A stretch of 64,000 nucleotides of DNA from an archaeon. GTDB lineage: Archaea > Nanobdellota > Nanobdellia > Woesearchaeales > GW2011-AR15. The translations under genes were made by a program, and so were the position numbers. Positions 49,301 through 56,944 of this stretch are shown here, piece by piece (within the stretch, counting starts at the first letter, position 1; every line of letters starts with the position of its first letter). The notes beneath the pieces are model-generated. The model ran no database searches and was not told where the DNA came from. It saw only the letters and a list, made by a program, of their open reading frames with translations. The stretch lies in the NCBI GenBank assembly GCA_018657065.1, contig JABHXU010000008.1:1-64000 (forward strand), read 5' to 3'.

Positions 49301-50548
49301 TCAGTCGGTTTTTGACATTTGAATGATACCAAATCCAATTAATCTAAATCGTGTTCCCATTCTTCGTGATATTGTTACTCTTGCACCAATATCAGCACAA
49401 ACAGGTAATTTTAATTTACATTCAACAACATCTTTGCTTAATTTAGAGATTATACCTACAGTTGCAGCACTATTTACATTAAGCATTAACATTTCACCCA
49501 TTTTAAGAGCATCAACTTTAGTATCTTCTGCACTACCTACAACTCTTTCAAGTAAATTAGTTTTTAGTTTTAAATTATCCCACACAGGAGGCAATTTTCC
49601 TGGATATCCTACAACATTCCCTGTAAATCTATCAGATTTAACTACTGAAGGATCTAAATTTGTAAGCAATGCCACAGATCCACCTGGTGTTACTTCATCA
49701 ACAGTTGAACCTCCTGTCATCATACTAACAACTTTAGTTGTTATAGGTTTCCAAACTTTTTTATTTGCTTCTTCATATACATGCCCAGGCCTAATTTCAA
49801 CTTCATCTCCTTTTTTAATAATCCCTTGACCTAAAGCACCGCCTAAAACACCACCTTTAAGATTTTTAATTTCTTGACCTGGTTTATTAACATCAAAGGA
49901 TCTTGCAACAAACATTCTAGGTTCAACTTTTAAATTTCGTTTAGGTGTTGGTATGTTTTTTTCAATTGCTTCAATTACATACCCTGTATTAATATTATGT
50001 TGTGCAGAAATAGGAATTATTGGAGCATCTTCATAATCTGTTCCTTTTAAAAATTCTTTAATTTTATTATAGTTTTCAAGTGCTTTTTCTTCTGTAACTA
50101 AATCAATTTTATTTTGAATTATTACAACATTTTTAATTCCACTAATTTTTAATGCCATTAAATGTTCTCTTGTTTGAGGTTGAGGACATTCTTCATTAGC
50201 TGCAATTAAAAGCATTGCTCCATCCATTAATGTTGCTCCTGCAAGCATAGTAGCCATCAAAGATTCGTGACCTGGAGCATCTACAAAACTAACTTTTCTT
50301 AAAACTTTATATTCTTTTTTTTGTTTTTTAGCATCAACTTCAGTCATTAATTCTTTATCTTTAGTTTTAACAAAAACAGAATCAGCATAACCTAGCCTAA
50401 TTGTAATTCCTCTTTTTAATTCTTCAGAATGAGTGTCTGTCCATTTTCCTGATAGACATTCAGTAAGTGTTGTTTTTCCGTGATCAACATGACCAACAAG
50501 TCCAATATTAACTTCTGGTGCTAAAATTTTTTCTTTTGCTTTTGCCAT
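49301..50548 (-). CDS. eif2g: Translation initiation factor aIF2 gamma subunit
   Basis: The GTPase that delivers initiator tRNA to the small subunit, 415 aa. Motifs: GHVDHGKTT (P-loop), ITIRLGYAD (switch), DAPGHESLMATMLAGA, QNKIDLV and PISAQHNINTGYVIEAIE. Domains II and III follow (RMFVARSFDVNKPG...). The zinc-knuckle cysteines found between switch and P-loop region in many aIF2 gamma proteins are absent; the insert reads TEVDAKKQKKEYK. It is a single gene; TTTATAAATGTC on the minus strand before the ATG suits a leaderless start. Confidence 0.95.
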   Translation of the reverse strand: MAKAKEKILAPEVNIGLVGHVDHGKTTLTECLSGKWTDTHSEELKRGITIRLGYADSVFVKTKDKELMTEVDAKKQKKEYKVLRKVSFVDAPGHESLMATMLAGATLMDGAMLLIAANEECPQPQTREHLMALKISGIKNVVIIQNKIDLVTEEKALENYNKIKEFLKGTDYEDAPIIPISAQHNINTGYVIEAIEKNIPTPKRNLKVEPRMFVARSFDVNKPGQEIKNLKGGVLGGALGQGIIKKGDEVEIRPGHVYEEANKKVWKPITTKVVSMMTGGSTVDEVTPGGSVALLTNLDPSVVKSDRFTGNVVGYPGKLPPVWDNLKLKTNLLERVVGSAEDTKVDALKMGEMLMLNVNSAATVGIISKLSKDVVECKLKLPVCADIGARVTISRRMGTRFRLIGFGIIQMSKTD

Positions 50549-50583
50549 TCAATCAAATTGAAAACTCAAGACATTTATAAGAA

Positions 50584-52008
50584 TTATCCTTTAATTACTC
50601 CTATTGGCCTAACTTTGGCAACTAAATTGCTAATTCCTGCTTTTTGAGTAATTTTTACTACTTCATCAATATCTTTATAGACTTGAGGTGCTTCTTCAGA
50701 AATACCTCTCCATGAAGCACTTTTAATAAAAATGTTTTTATTTTTTAATTCTGTTTTGATTCTTTCTCCTTTAAACTCTTGATTTGCTTGATGTCTTGAC
50801 ATAACTCTTCCTGCACCATGAGCTGTACTTCCAAATGCAATATTCATTGTATTTTTTGCTCCTACCATTACATATGATGCTGTTCCCATACTTCCTGGAA
50901 TTATTACAGGATGACCTACTTCCTTATAATCTTCAGGTAAGTCGCAGTGATTTGCTGGAAAACATCTAGTTGCTCCTTTTCTATGCACAATTAACTTTTT
51001 TTGTTTTCCATCAATTTCATGATCTTCAATTTTTGCTATATTATGTGCTACATCATAAACCGTACTTATTTTTACATCACCAAAAACTCTTTCAAAAGCT
51101 TTTCTTACATTATGTCCTATAACATGCCTATTAGTCCATGCATAATTTGCAGCACATGCCATTGCCCCAAAATAATCTTGACCAAGTTTAGAATCAAAAG
51201 GTGCGTATGCTAAATCTTTTTCAGGAAGCTTAGCAATTATATCTGCATATTCATCTTCCATTTTTCTTAAATAATCTGTACATATTTGATGTCCAAATCC
51301 TCTACTTCCACAATGAATCATAACAACTACTTGACCCTTTTTTTCAATTCCAAATATCTTTGCAATTTTTTTATCATAAATTTCATCCACAAACTGTATT
51401 TCTAAAAAATGATTACCTGCACCAAGTGTTCCTAACTGTTTTTTACCTCTAGCTTTTGCTTTTTGTGAAACACAACTAGGTTTTGCCCATTCTAATAATC
51501 CATTAGATTCACAATGCTTAACATCTTCTTCAATACCCATCCCTTGTTCAACTGCCCATCTAGGCCCCATAGTCATAACTTTATTTAAAGTCTCATCATC
51601 AATTTTCAAAGTTGATCCTCTGCCTATACCACAAGGAACTCTTTTAAATAATTGATTTATCAATTCTTCAATTTTTTCTCTAACTTTTTTTTCTGTTAAA
51701 TTTGTAGCAAGAAGTCTAACTCCACAATTAATATCAAATCCTATTCCCCCCGGTGTAATGATCCCTTTTTCTAAATCAAAAGCAGCTACTCCACCAATTG
51801 TAAATCCATATCCTTGATGCATATCAGGCATAGCATATGCAAATTTTTGTATCCCTGGTAAAGATGCAACATTTGATACTTGTTGCAAAGACTTATCTTG
51901 TTTAACTAAATCAAGCAATTTTTTTGATGAAAAAAGTTTTCCAGGTACTTTCATTTGACCTTTTTTTGGTAAATCAAATTCATAAGGTGTTATTTTCTTT
52001 ATTTCCAT
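50584..52008 (-). CDS. rtcB: RNA-splicing ligase RtcB
   Basis: Joins 2',3'-cyclic phosphate and 5'-OH RNA ends, as in archaeal tRNA splicing; 474 aa. MPDMHQGYGFTIGGVAAF, GIGFDINCGVRLL (metal-binding Cys), GAGNHFLEIQ, MIHCGSRGFGH, GSMGTASYVMVG and FGSTAHGAGRVMSR carry the metal and GMP-binding residues, with the guanylated His in STAHGAGR. No intein is present. The tRNA-Arg at 54.9 kb, which carries an apparent D-arm intron, is a likely substrate after endonuclease cleavage. It is divergent from the K+ channel gene. Confidence 0.96.
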   Translation of the reverse strand: MEIKKITPYEFDLPKKGQMKVPGKLFSSKKLLDLVKQDKSLQQVSNVASLPGIQKFAYAMPDMHQGYGFTIGGVAAFDLEKGIITPGGIGFDINCGVRLLATNLTEKKVREKIEELINQLFKRVPCGIGRGSTLKIDDETLNKVMTMGPRWAVEQGMGIEEDVKHCESNGLLEWAKPSCVSQKAKARGKKQLGTLGAGNHFLEIQFVDEIYDKKIAKIFGIEKKGQVVVMIHCGSRGFGHQICTDYLRKMEDEYADIIAKLPEKDLAYAPFDSKLGQDYFGAMACAANYAWTNRHVIGHNVRKAFERVFGDVKISTVYDVAHNIAKIEDHEIDGKQKKLIVHRKGATRCFPANHCDLPEDYKEVGHPVIIPGSMGTASYVMVGAKNTMNIAFGSTAHGAGRVMSRHQANQEFKGERIKTELKNKNIFIKSASWRGISEEAPQVYKDIDEVVKITQKAGISNLVAKVRPIGVIKG

Positions 52009-52192
52009 ATAAATCTAAGAAGTTAAGACCTGTTTAAAAAAATTACCTTAAACAAATTGTTTATAATTGTTAATTTGAAAAAAATCATCTTGATTTTACA
52101 TATTTACAACTATATTTTTAAAAAACTTTATATAGGATTAATACATCTTAATATATTGTAAGTTATACCAGTATACAAAAGAGTATATTAAA

Positions 52193-53074
52193 ATGAGAAA
52201 TTCTATAAAGAAAAAAGTTGATTTCATATCATTAATAGAAAAAACTTCATTTTTGAAAATCTTCTTTGTTTGGATTATGTTAATTATTGCTTTTGGTTTA
52301 TTTTATCATGTCATTAGTGGAACTTCTGGAACATTGATCAATGCACAGGGAAATAAGGTTACAGGAATGTTTGATTATGTTTACTATAGTTTTATCACTG
52401 CAACTTCAACAGGTTACGGAGATATTATTCCTCAAGGTCCAGGTATGAGAGTAATGGCAATAGCAAATATCATAATTGGTATGCTTATGATGGCAGTTGT
52501 AACTTCAAAATTAGTTTCAATTAAACAAGATAGACTTTTAGAAAAAATTTATCATTTATCTTTTTCAGAAAAAATAAACAGAAATATTTCAGGAATTGCA
52601 CTTTTTAATGCTGAAAGTGATAAAATTATTGAAACACTTAAAGAAGAAGAAATTGTTGATAGAAAAAATTTATTTGCAATTAGAATGTCTCTTTCCACCC
52701 TAAAAAATAATTTAGTTGATTTAAAAAGAGAATTTATGGATGAAAAAAGAATCATAAAAATAGACAAACTAATTGTTGAACAAACTCTATCAGGTATAGA
52801 CCAATCATTTGAAAATTTAAATCATATTATTCAAACATTAGACAAAAATGAGGTCTCATTTAAAAATCCTAAATTATTGGAAGATATTTATGAAATAACA
52901 AATATTGGAAGTCAACTTGTGAATAAAGCAAAAGATGAATTTCCAGTTTTCACTTCTAGAATTAAAAAAATATTTCACAATATTACTGAAGTCAGAACTA
53001 AAATTATGAAATTTAAAATTGTTGATTTAAGTAAAGATATTGAAATAAATGTTCACTTCCCTATTGCAAATTAA
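52193..53074 (+). CDS. Two-helix potassium channel with a coiled-coil C-terminus
   Basis: A 293-aa ion channel of the KcsA/MthK-like pore type. Helix one (about 22-42), pore with the selectivity filter ATSTGYGD (residues 70-77) and helix two (MAIANIIIGMLMMAVVTSKLV) are clear. The cytosolic C-terminus (residues 105-293) is helical, charged and lacks the RCK domain of MthK; it contains long heptad-like stretches ending SKDIEINVHF. Gating may therefore be by another input. A TATA-like GTATATTAAAATG run leads into the start. Confidence 0.88.
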   Translation: MRNSIKKKVDFISLIEKTSFLKIFFVWIMLIIAFGLFYHVISGTSGTLINAQGNKVTGMFDYVYYSFITATSTGYGDIIPQGPGMRVMAIANIIIGMLMMAVVTSKLVSIKQDRLLEKIYHLSFSEKINRNISGIALFNAESDKIIETLKEEEIVDRKNLFAIRMSLSTLKNNLVDLKREFMDEKRIIKIDKLIVEQTLSGIDQSFENLNHIIQTLDKNEVSFKNPKLLEDIYEITNIGSQLVNKAKDEFPVFTSRIKKIFHNITEVRTKIMKFKIVDLSKDIEINVHFPIAN

Positions 53075-53114
53075 ATAATTAAGTTTAAAAAACTACATTA
53101 TTTTAGAATAATTT

Positions 53115-53933
53115 ATGACTTGTCCAGATTGTGGTTCTAATGAAAAAAATTTAGCATCAGATGGTGTATACTGCAAAAAGTGTGGTTTAGAACTTGATGA
53201 ACTTGTAACATTAAAAGATAGAGGAAAGACTTTAAGTGTAGTTCAAATACCTAAATTAATTTGGAAAGCCAGTTCAAAACATGAGTTATTTGCTTTAAAA
53301 TTAGGATTAAAACATAAAAAGTTACATCCTCTTTGGGAGCAAAGATTAGGTTTTACTGTTGATTATTTAAAGCCTGAACACAAACAAAAAGCTCTTCAAT
53401 TAATTAATCTCGCTTTTGATAAACATAAACCTGAATTAATTTTAGCTAAAAAAAAATTGGATACTAACTGGCAAGAAATTAACAATAAATTTTTTTTTGA
53501 AATTGAAAACTTAATGAATTTTAAATGGCCAAATTATGACATTGATGTATTTTTGAGTCTATGTGCTAAATATGGTTTTCATAATTCATCTAAAAATTAT
53601 ATAATTTTACAATATTCACTTGAAAAAATTGGAAACTATGTCATTGCTCATGAATTATTTCATATTATTTATCGATCATATGTAAATAGATTTTTTAAAG
53701 AAAAATTTACTCCTATTGATGATAAAATGTTAAAAATAATTGCTGTATTTGTCCTCTTAGATTATTTGAACTGTTTTTCTGAAATGAAATTTTCTATGGA
53801 TATATTCCAAGATGAATATAAACAAATTGCAACGAGATTACTTGAAATTTGGAAACAAAAAACTTCATTTAAAGAATTCATGATTAATTCTTATAAAAGT
53901 CTAGGCCATAATAAAAAATGGGTTAGTTATTGA
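53115..53933 (+). CDS. Zinc-ribbon plus HExxH metallopeptidase-like protein
   Basis: A 272-aa protein with an N-terminal TFIIB-like zinc ribbon (MTCPDCGSNEKNL...GVYCKKCGLELD, residues 1-27) followed by a helical region and, at about residues 177-183, the motif AHELFHIIY, the HExxH of zincin metallopeptidases. I know no family with exactly this pairing. The ribbon could bind DNA or a partner; the HExxH could be a protease or a degenerated regulator. ATG 53115 begins directly with the ribbon. It converges with the methyltransferase gene. Confidence 0.6.
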   Translation: MTCPDCGSNEKNLASDGVYCKKCGLELDELVTLKDRGKTLSVVQIPKLIWKASSKHELFALKLGLKHKKLHPLWEQRLGFTVDYLKPEHKQKALQLINLAFDKHKPELILAKKKLDTNWQEINNKFFFEIENLMNFKWPNYDIDVFLSLCAKYGFHNSSKNYIILQYSLEKIGNYVIAHELFHIIYRSYVNRFFKEKFTPIDDKMLKIIAVFVLLDYLNCFSEMKFSMDIFQDEYKQIATRLLEIWKQKTSFKEFMINSYKSLGHNKKWVSY

Positions 53934-53938
53934 TAATT

Positions 53939-54700
53939 TTATTTTTGACAAATATAAAAAACAGGTGGATGTTTACGAATATCGTTCTTAGAAACCTGAT
54001 AATCACCATTTACTTCTAAAAGATTAAAATTTGTTTTTTGAATAATTTTTTTAACTTCACGAACTGAAGGTATATGAATATATTGCCTAGTTTTGTAAGT
54101 TTTTTTATTATCACTAGTTTCTCTTTCAAAAAATCTATCCCCATAATCAATTTCTTCAATTTTAAATCCCATAGGTTTTAACAAGTAAAATCTACCCCAC
54201 TGTTTAATCCAAAAAAATGTAAATTGTCTAGATAAGACCCTAGGATGTGTTGTAAAAATAAAAATTCCCTCTTTTTTTAGGACCCTATAAATTTCTTTAA
54301 GTGCATTTAATCGTTTTTCATTTCCAGGAATTTGCGTCCAACCTTGATTTGAAAAAATAGCATAATCAAAAGAATTATCTTCAAATTTTAAATTTGTAGC
54401 ATCGCCAATTTTATAATTAATTTTCAATTTTTTCTTTTTTGCAATTTTCTTTGCATTTTGTATCATGTTTGGAACTAAATCAATTCCAGTAACATTAAAA
54501 CCTTTTTTAAACAAAGAAATAGTAGTTCTTCCTGTACCACAACCAACATCTAATAATTTACCTTTTTTTATGAAATATTTATTTATAAAATGTTTTTCAG
54601 AAATCCATAAACCATCTTCTGCTTTTTTTGAATATAGTATTTGTGCATTTTTTCCTGAAAATTCTTCAATAATTTTCTTTTGCAAATTATTACTCATCAA
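53939..54700 (-). CDS. Class I SAM-dependent methyltransferase
   Basis: A 253-aa methyltransferase with a clear SAM-binding strand-loop [17 protein letters not shown] (residues about 47-63), acidic motif [29 protein letters not shown] and the later [16 protein letters not shown]. The N-terminal 45 residues ([21 protein letters not shown]) resemble tRNA/UbiE-type family members, but the acceptor is unknown. The second methionine of MMSNN may be the start. It converges with the metallopeptidase-like gene, 5 nt between their stops. Confidence 0.85.
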   Translation of the reverse strand: MMSNNLQKKIIEEFSGKNAQILYSKKAEDGLWISEKHFINKYFIKKGKLLDVGCGTGRTTISLFKKGFNVTGIDLVPNMIQNAKKIAKKKKLKINYKIGDATNLKFEDNSFDYAIFSNQGWTQIPGNEKRLNALKEIYRVLKKEGIFIFTTHPRVLSRQFTFFWIKQWGRFYLLKPMGFKIEEIDYGDRFFERETSDNKKTYKTRQYIHIPSVREVKKIIQKTNFNLLEVNGDYQVSKNDIRKHPPVFYICQK

Positions 54701-54738
54701 ATTAATAAGACTAAGAAAATATATTAATGTTTAGATTT

Positions 54739-54907
54739 AAAAAATGAGCCTGCGAGGATTACAACCAACTGATACCGGTTGACATGTCAGAAAGCAACTG
54801 ACAAATTGACTAGCTTTCTGATCATCCTTGAAATCTTTGATTTCTATGAGCTAGCGTTTGCTAGATATAAAATCTAGCTTAGAATAAAAAATGAGCCTGC
54901 GAGGATT
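54739..54907. repeat. 22-bp direct repeat of the tRNA-Arg 3' end with 125-bp hairpin-rich insert
   Basis: AAAAAA plus TGAGCCTGCGAGGATT occurs at 54739-54760 and again at 54886-54907, the latter being the real tRNA 3' end. The 125 bp between contain TCAGAAAGC/GCTTTCTGA, GAAATC-ttt-GATTTC, CTAGC-gttt-GCTAG and TAGAT/ATCTA. The first copy continues as a decayed T-arm (AACCAACTGATACCGG). This is either a tRNA-targeted insertion with att-like ends or a decayed tandem tRNA copy; no integrase is visible. Confidence 0.6.
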
Positions 54908-54997
54908 TGAACCCCGGTCATCCGGTCCGAAGCCGAACGCACTATGTGCACTATCGTGACCAAATCGTACACGATATCCAGACTATGCTACAGGCCC
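54892..54997 (-). tRNA. trnR-TCG: tRNA-Arg (TCG), with a probable 32-nt D-arm intron
   Basis: Acceptor arms GGGCCTG and CAGGCTC pair (one G-U). The T-arm is CGGGG-TTCAAAT-CCTCG and the anticodon arm TTCGG-CTTCGGA-CCGGA gives anticodon TCG. The normal D-stem GCAT finds its partner GTGC only if about 32 nt (between the D-loop AGTCTGGATA and GTGCG) are removed; the remaining sequence is then 74 nt with the discriminator. The extra piece forms its own stem ATCGTG/CACGAT. CCA is not encoded. RtcB, needed to seal a spliced tRNA, is encoded at 50.6-52.0 kb. Confidence 0.85.
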
Positions 54998-55045
54998 ATG
55001 TAATTTAAACTAATTATTTATATATATATAAAATTTAAGAAAAAA

Positions 55046-55336
55046 TTATTTCTTGTTTTTAGACATAAGTATTTCAATTGTACTTACTCTAACTTGTTTT
55101 CCTTCTTTATTTTCAAACTCTTCACTATTAATATTTACATCATCTACTTTAGCTTGACCTTCAAGAAATCTTTTACATGCTACTTCAGCAACATCAACTG
55201 CTCTACTAATAAATTTTCCCCGAGCTTTGATAATAACTTCAGAAGCATTTTTTGTTGTGAACTGCATTACAACTCCAGTAACATAGTTCATAAATGGTTT
55301 ACCACCTATAAAGATACTATTATCTTTGTCTGTCAT
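55046..55336 (-). CDS. alba: Alba-family nucleic-acid-binding protein
   Basis: A 96-aa Alba protein: NSIFIGGKPFMNYVTGVVMQF, KNASEVIIKARGKFISRAVDVAEVACKRFL, then VRVSTIEILMSK. The RGKxISRAVDVAE helix is the classic binding surface with the lysine in the loop before it (KPF). In archaea it coats DNA and RNA. GGTGGTAAG precedes the ATG closely. It follows the eS17 gene by 11 nt on the same strand; its stop faces the tRNA-Arg. Confidence 0.92.
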   Translation of the reverse strand: MTDKDNSIFIGGKPFMNYVTGVVMQFTTKNASEVIIKARGKFISRAVDVAEVACKRFLEGQAKVDDVNINSEEFENKEGKQVRVSTIEILMSKNKK

Positions 55337-55347
55337 TTCTTACCACC

Positions 55348-55542
55348 TCAAAGTGTTTCTCTAGACTTAACTCTTCTAGTAACATAACCGGTAATAATAT
55401 TTCTTAATTTTTTTGATGAGATCTCTGCGTGTTTTTCAACAATTGCTTTATTTTGATCAAAATCTTCTGTAAAATCATCAAAATGATTATCTACTAGTTC
55501 CTCTGTAATTCTTTTAGCTGCTTTAGTTTTAATACGTCCCAT
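55348..55542 (-). CDS. rps17e: Ribosomal protein eS17
   Basis: A 64-aa eS17: MGRIKTKAAKRITEELVDNHFDDFTEDFDQNKAIVEK and ending LRNIITGYVTRRVKSRETL, the archaeal short form. ATG 55542 is chosen over an in-frame start 60 nt upstream because MGRIKT is the conserved N-terminus and TTTATAAAC lies about 28 nt before it. Its downstream neighbour is Alba. eS17 protects the small-subunit platform. Confidence 0.93.
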   Translation of the reverse strand: MGRIKTKAAKRITEELVDNHFDDFTEDFDQNKAIVEKHAEISSKKLRNIITGYVTRRVKSRETL

Positions 55543-55639
55543 AGGGTCTAAAGAAATCGTACCTTGTTTATAAATATTATTGAAATAGGGTTTATTTATC
55601 ACAAACTTAATAAATCATCTTTTTTTCTCAGAATATTAC

Positions 55640-55711
55640 GCGTCTGTGATCTAATGGCTATGATCCTGGCCTTCCAAGCCGGGTATCCGGGTTCAAATCC
55701 CGGCGGACGCA
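55640..55711 (+). tRNA. trnG-TCC: tRNA-Gly (TCC)
   Basis: Arms GCGTCTG/CGGACGC (one T-G), anticodon arm CCTGGCCTTCCAAGCCGGG with loop CTTCCAA giving anticodon TCC, and T-arm CCGGG-TTCAAAT-CCCGG. No intron. CCA is not encoded. Length is 72 with the discriminator A. An 18-bp copy of its 3' end occurs downstream at 55777-55794. Confidence 0.93.
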
Positions 55712-55713
55712 TA

Positions 55714-55794
55714 ACTTTCTTTAGGATTTGAACACACGGTCACTATCGTTCTCGTGCCACTCGCTTTGCTCGATGGAATCCCGGCGGACGCATA
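55714..55794 (+). repeat. Second copy of the tRNA-Gly 3' end after a 63-bp insert
   Basis: AATCCCGGCGGACGCATA (end of tRNA-Gly at 55696-55713) is repeated at 55777-55794. The 63 bp between resemble part of a tRNA on the minus strand (AGGATTTGAACACACGGTCAC) plus TCGCTTTGCTCGA. TCGAGCAAAGC recurs at about 62869, in the hairpin region before rrp4. The situation parallels the tRNA-Arg duplicate 1 kb away. Confidence 0.55.
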
Positions 55795-55918
55795 TCTTTT
55801 CTTTATATGAACATAAACATTAGAAATCAAAGGTTTTAAAACTTTTCAACTCCTAGAATTAAAAAACTTTATAAACGTCCATTAAATCCAACACTGTATA
55901 TTTTGAGGTGTTTTTATT

Positions 55919-56146
55919 ATGGAAAACCAACAAAGGCCTTTAGATGCCTTAAACCAAGCAAGAAACAAAAGAGTCATTTTAGACTTAAAAAACGGTAAAC
56001 AATTAATCGGAGATTTAAAAGCATTCGATATTCACATCAACGTAGTTTTAGAAAATTGCGAAGAAAGAGTGGATGGCGAAGTTAAAAGAAAATTAGGTAA
56101 AGTCTTTGTTAGAGGAGACACAATTATCATAATTTCAACTGAGTAA
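55919..56146 (+). CDS. lsm: Sm-like archaeal protein (SmAP/LSm)
   Basis: A 75-aa Sm-fold protein: [44 protein letters not shown] and the second Sm motif [16 protein letters not shown]. The IRG-like loop VRGDTI is intact. It forms a seven-membered ring that binds U-rich RNA. AGGTGTTTTT precedes the ATG. eL37 follows after 2 nt, the usual archaeal pairing of SmAP with L37e. Confidence 0.95.
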   Translation: MENQQRPLDALNQARNKRVILDLKNGKQLIGDLKAFDIHINVVLENCEERVDGEVKRKLGKVFVRGDTIIIISTE

Positions 56147-56148
56147 AA

Positions 56149-56331
56149 ATGTCAAAAGGAACTGCATCCCACGGAAAGAAATCTGGAAAAAAGACACATA
56201 TTAGATGTAGAAGATGTGGAAACAAAACTTATCATATGAGAGATAGTGTCTGTAGTTCTTGTGGATATGGTAAATCCTCAAAAACAAGATCTTATGCTTG
56301 GCAAAAGAAAAAATTACTTACTCATTCTTAA
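56149..56331 (+). CDS. rpl37e: Ribosomal protein eL37
   Basis: A 60-aa eL37 with the C4 zinc finger [22 protein letters not shown] and the basic N-terminus [17 protein letters not shown] that runs into 23S rRNA. Starts two bases after the Sm protein stop. Slightly longer C-terminus (LLTHS) than many. The tRNA-Leu gene follows within 70 nt. Confidence 0.95.
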   Translation: MSKGTASHGKKSGKKTHIRCRRCGNKTYHMRDSVCSSCGYGKSSKTRSYAWQKKKLLTHS

Positions 56332-56399
56332 TTTTTTTATTAATTTTTATAGCAAAATATTTAAAACAATCATTGTTCTTCCTGAATTATTCTTAGCAT

Positions 56400-56483
56400 G
56401 CGGAGTTGCCGGAGCGGTCAAACGGGATAGGCTTAGGACCTATTAGCTTAGTGCTTACGCAGGTTCGAATCCTGCACTCCGCA
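56400..56483 (+). tRNA. trnL-TAG: tRNA-Leu (TAG)
   Basis: Class II tRNA: acceptor GCGGAGT/ACTCCGC, D-arm with GGTC, anticodon stem ATAGG-CTTAGGA-CCTAT giving anticodon TAG, a long variable arm (TAGCTTAGTGCTTACG) and T-arm GCAGG-TTCGAAT-CCTGC. Length 84 with discriminator A. CCA is not encoded. About 20 nt downstream an AGGATTTAAAC sequence resembles the tRNA-like fragment next to tRNA-Gly. Confidence 0.94.
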
Positions 56484-56578
56484 TATTTTTAAATAAAATT
56501 TCTCTAGGATTTAAACGATCATTTATTAAAAAATTCAAAGATAAACTTAATATGCAATGATAACTTTTGTATATATTT

Positions 56579-56944
56579 ATGTCACGTTATCCTAAAATTT
56601 CTAATACGCCAAATAAATTTGATAGTCTAGGAAATAAACTTTGCAGAAATTGCGAAAATAAAATTGCAGAAAATAGAAGACATTATTGTTCTAAAAAATG
56701 TATGAATGAGTTTAATAGAAACAATTCTTGGTTTTGGGTTAGAAAAGATGTTCTTAGAAGAGATAGATATACTTGTCAGATATGCAAAAACCGAATGAGA
56801 AAAATATTTCTTGATGTTGATCATATAATTCCTATAAATATGGCAACTCATCGCAATCCTTATGACAAAAACAATCTTAGAACACTTTGCAAAGAATGTC
56901 ATAAAGCAAAAACTAAATTAGATAGAGAAGTATTTTCAAATTAA
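56579..56944 (+). CDS. HNH endonuclease
   Basis: A 121-aa nuclease. Residues about 17-45 form a zinc-binding cysteine region (CRNCENKIAENRRHYCSKKC), followed by VRKDVLRRDRYTCQICKNRM and the HNH core FLDVDHIIPINMATHRNP...NNLRTLCKECHKAKT, with His-Asn-His residues in DHIIP, NNLRTL and CHKAK. ATG 56579 is preferred over a TTG 12 nt earlier. Position just after a tRNA cluster with duplicated tRNA ends would suit a mobile or homing nuclease, but it lacks an intron context. Confidence 0.82.
   Translation: MSRYPKISNTPNKFDSLGNKLCRNCENKIAENRRHYCSKKCMNEFNRNNSWFWVRKDVLRRDRYTCQICKNRMRKIFLDVDHIIPINMATHRNPYDKNNLRTLCKECHKAKTKLDREVFSN

Noticed and set aside
56501-56540. A fourth, decayed tRNA after tRNA-Leu
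   Set aside because: AGGATTTAAAC resembles a T-arm on the minus strand, but no acceptor or anticodon stems could be built around it.
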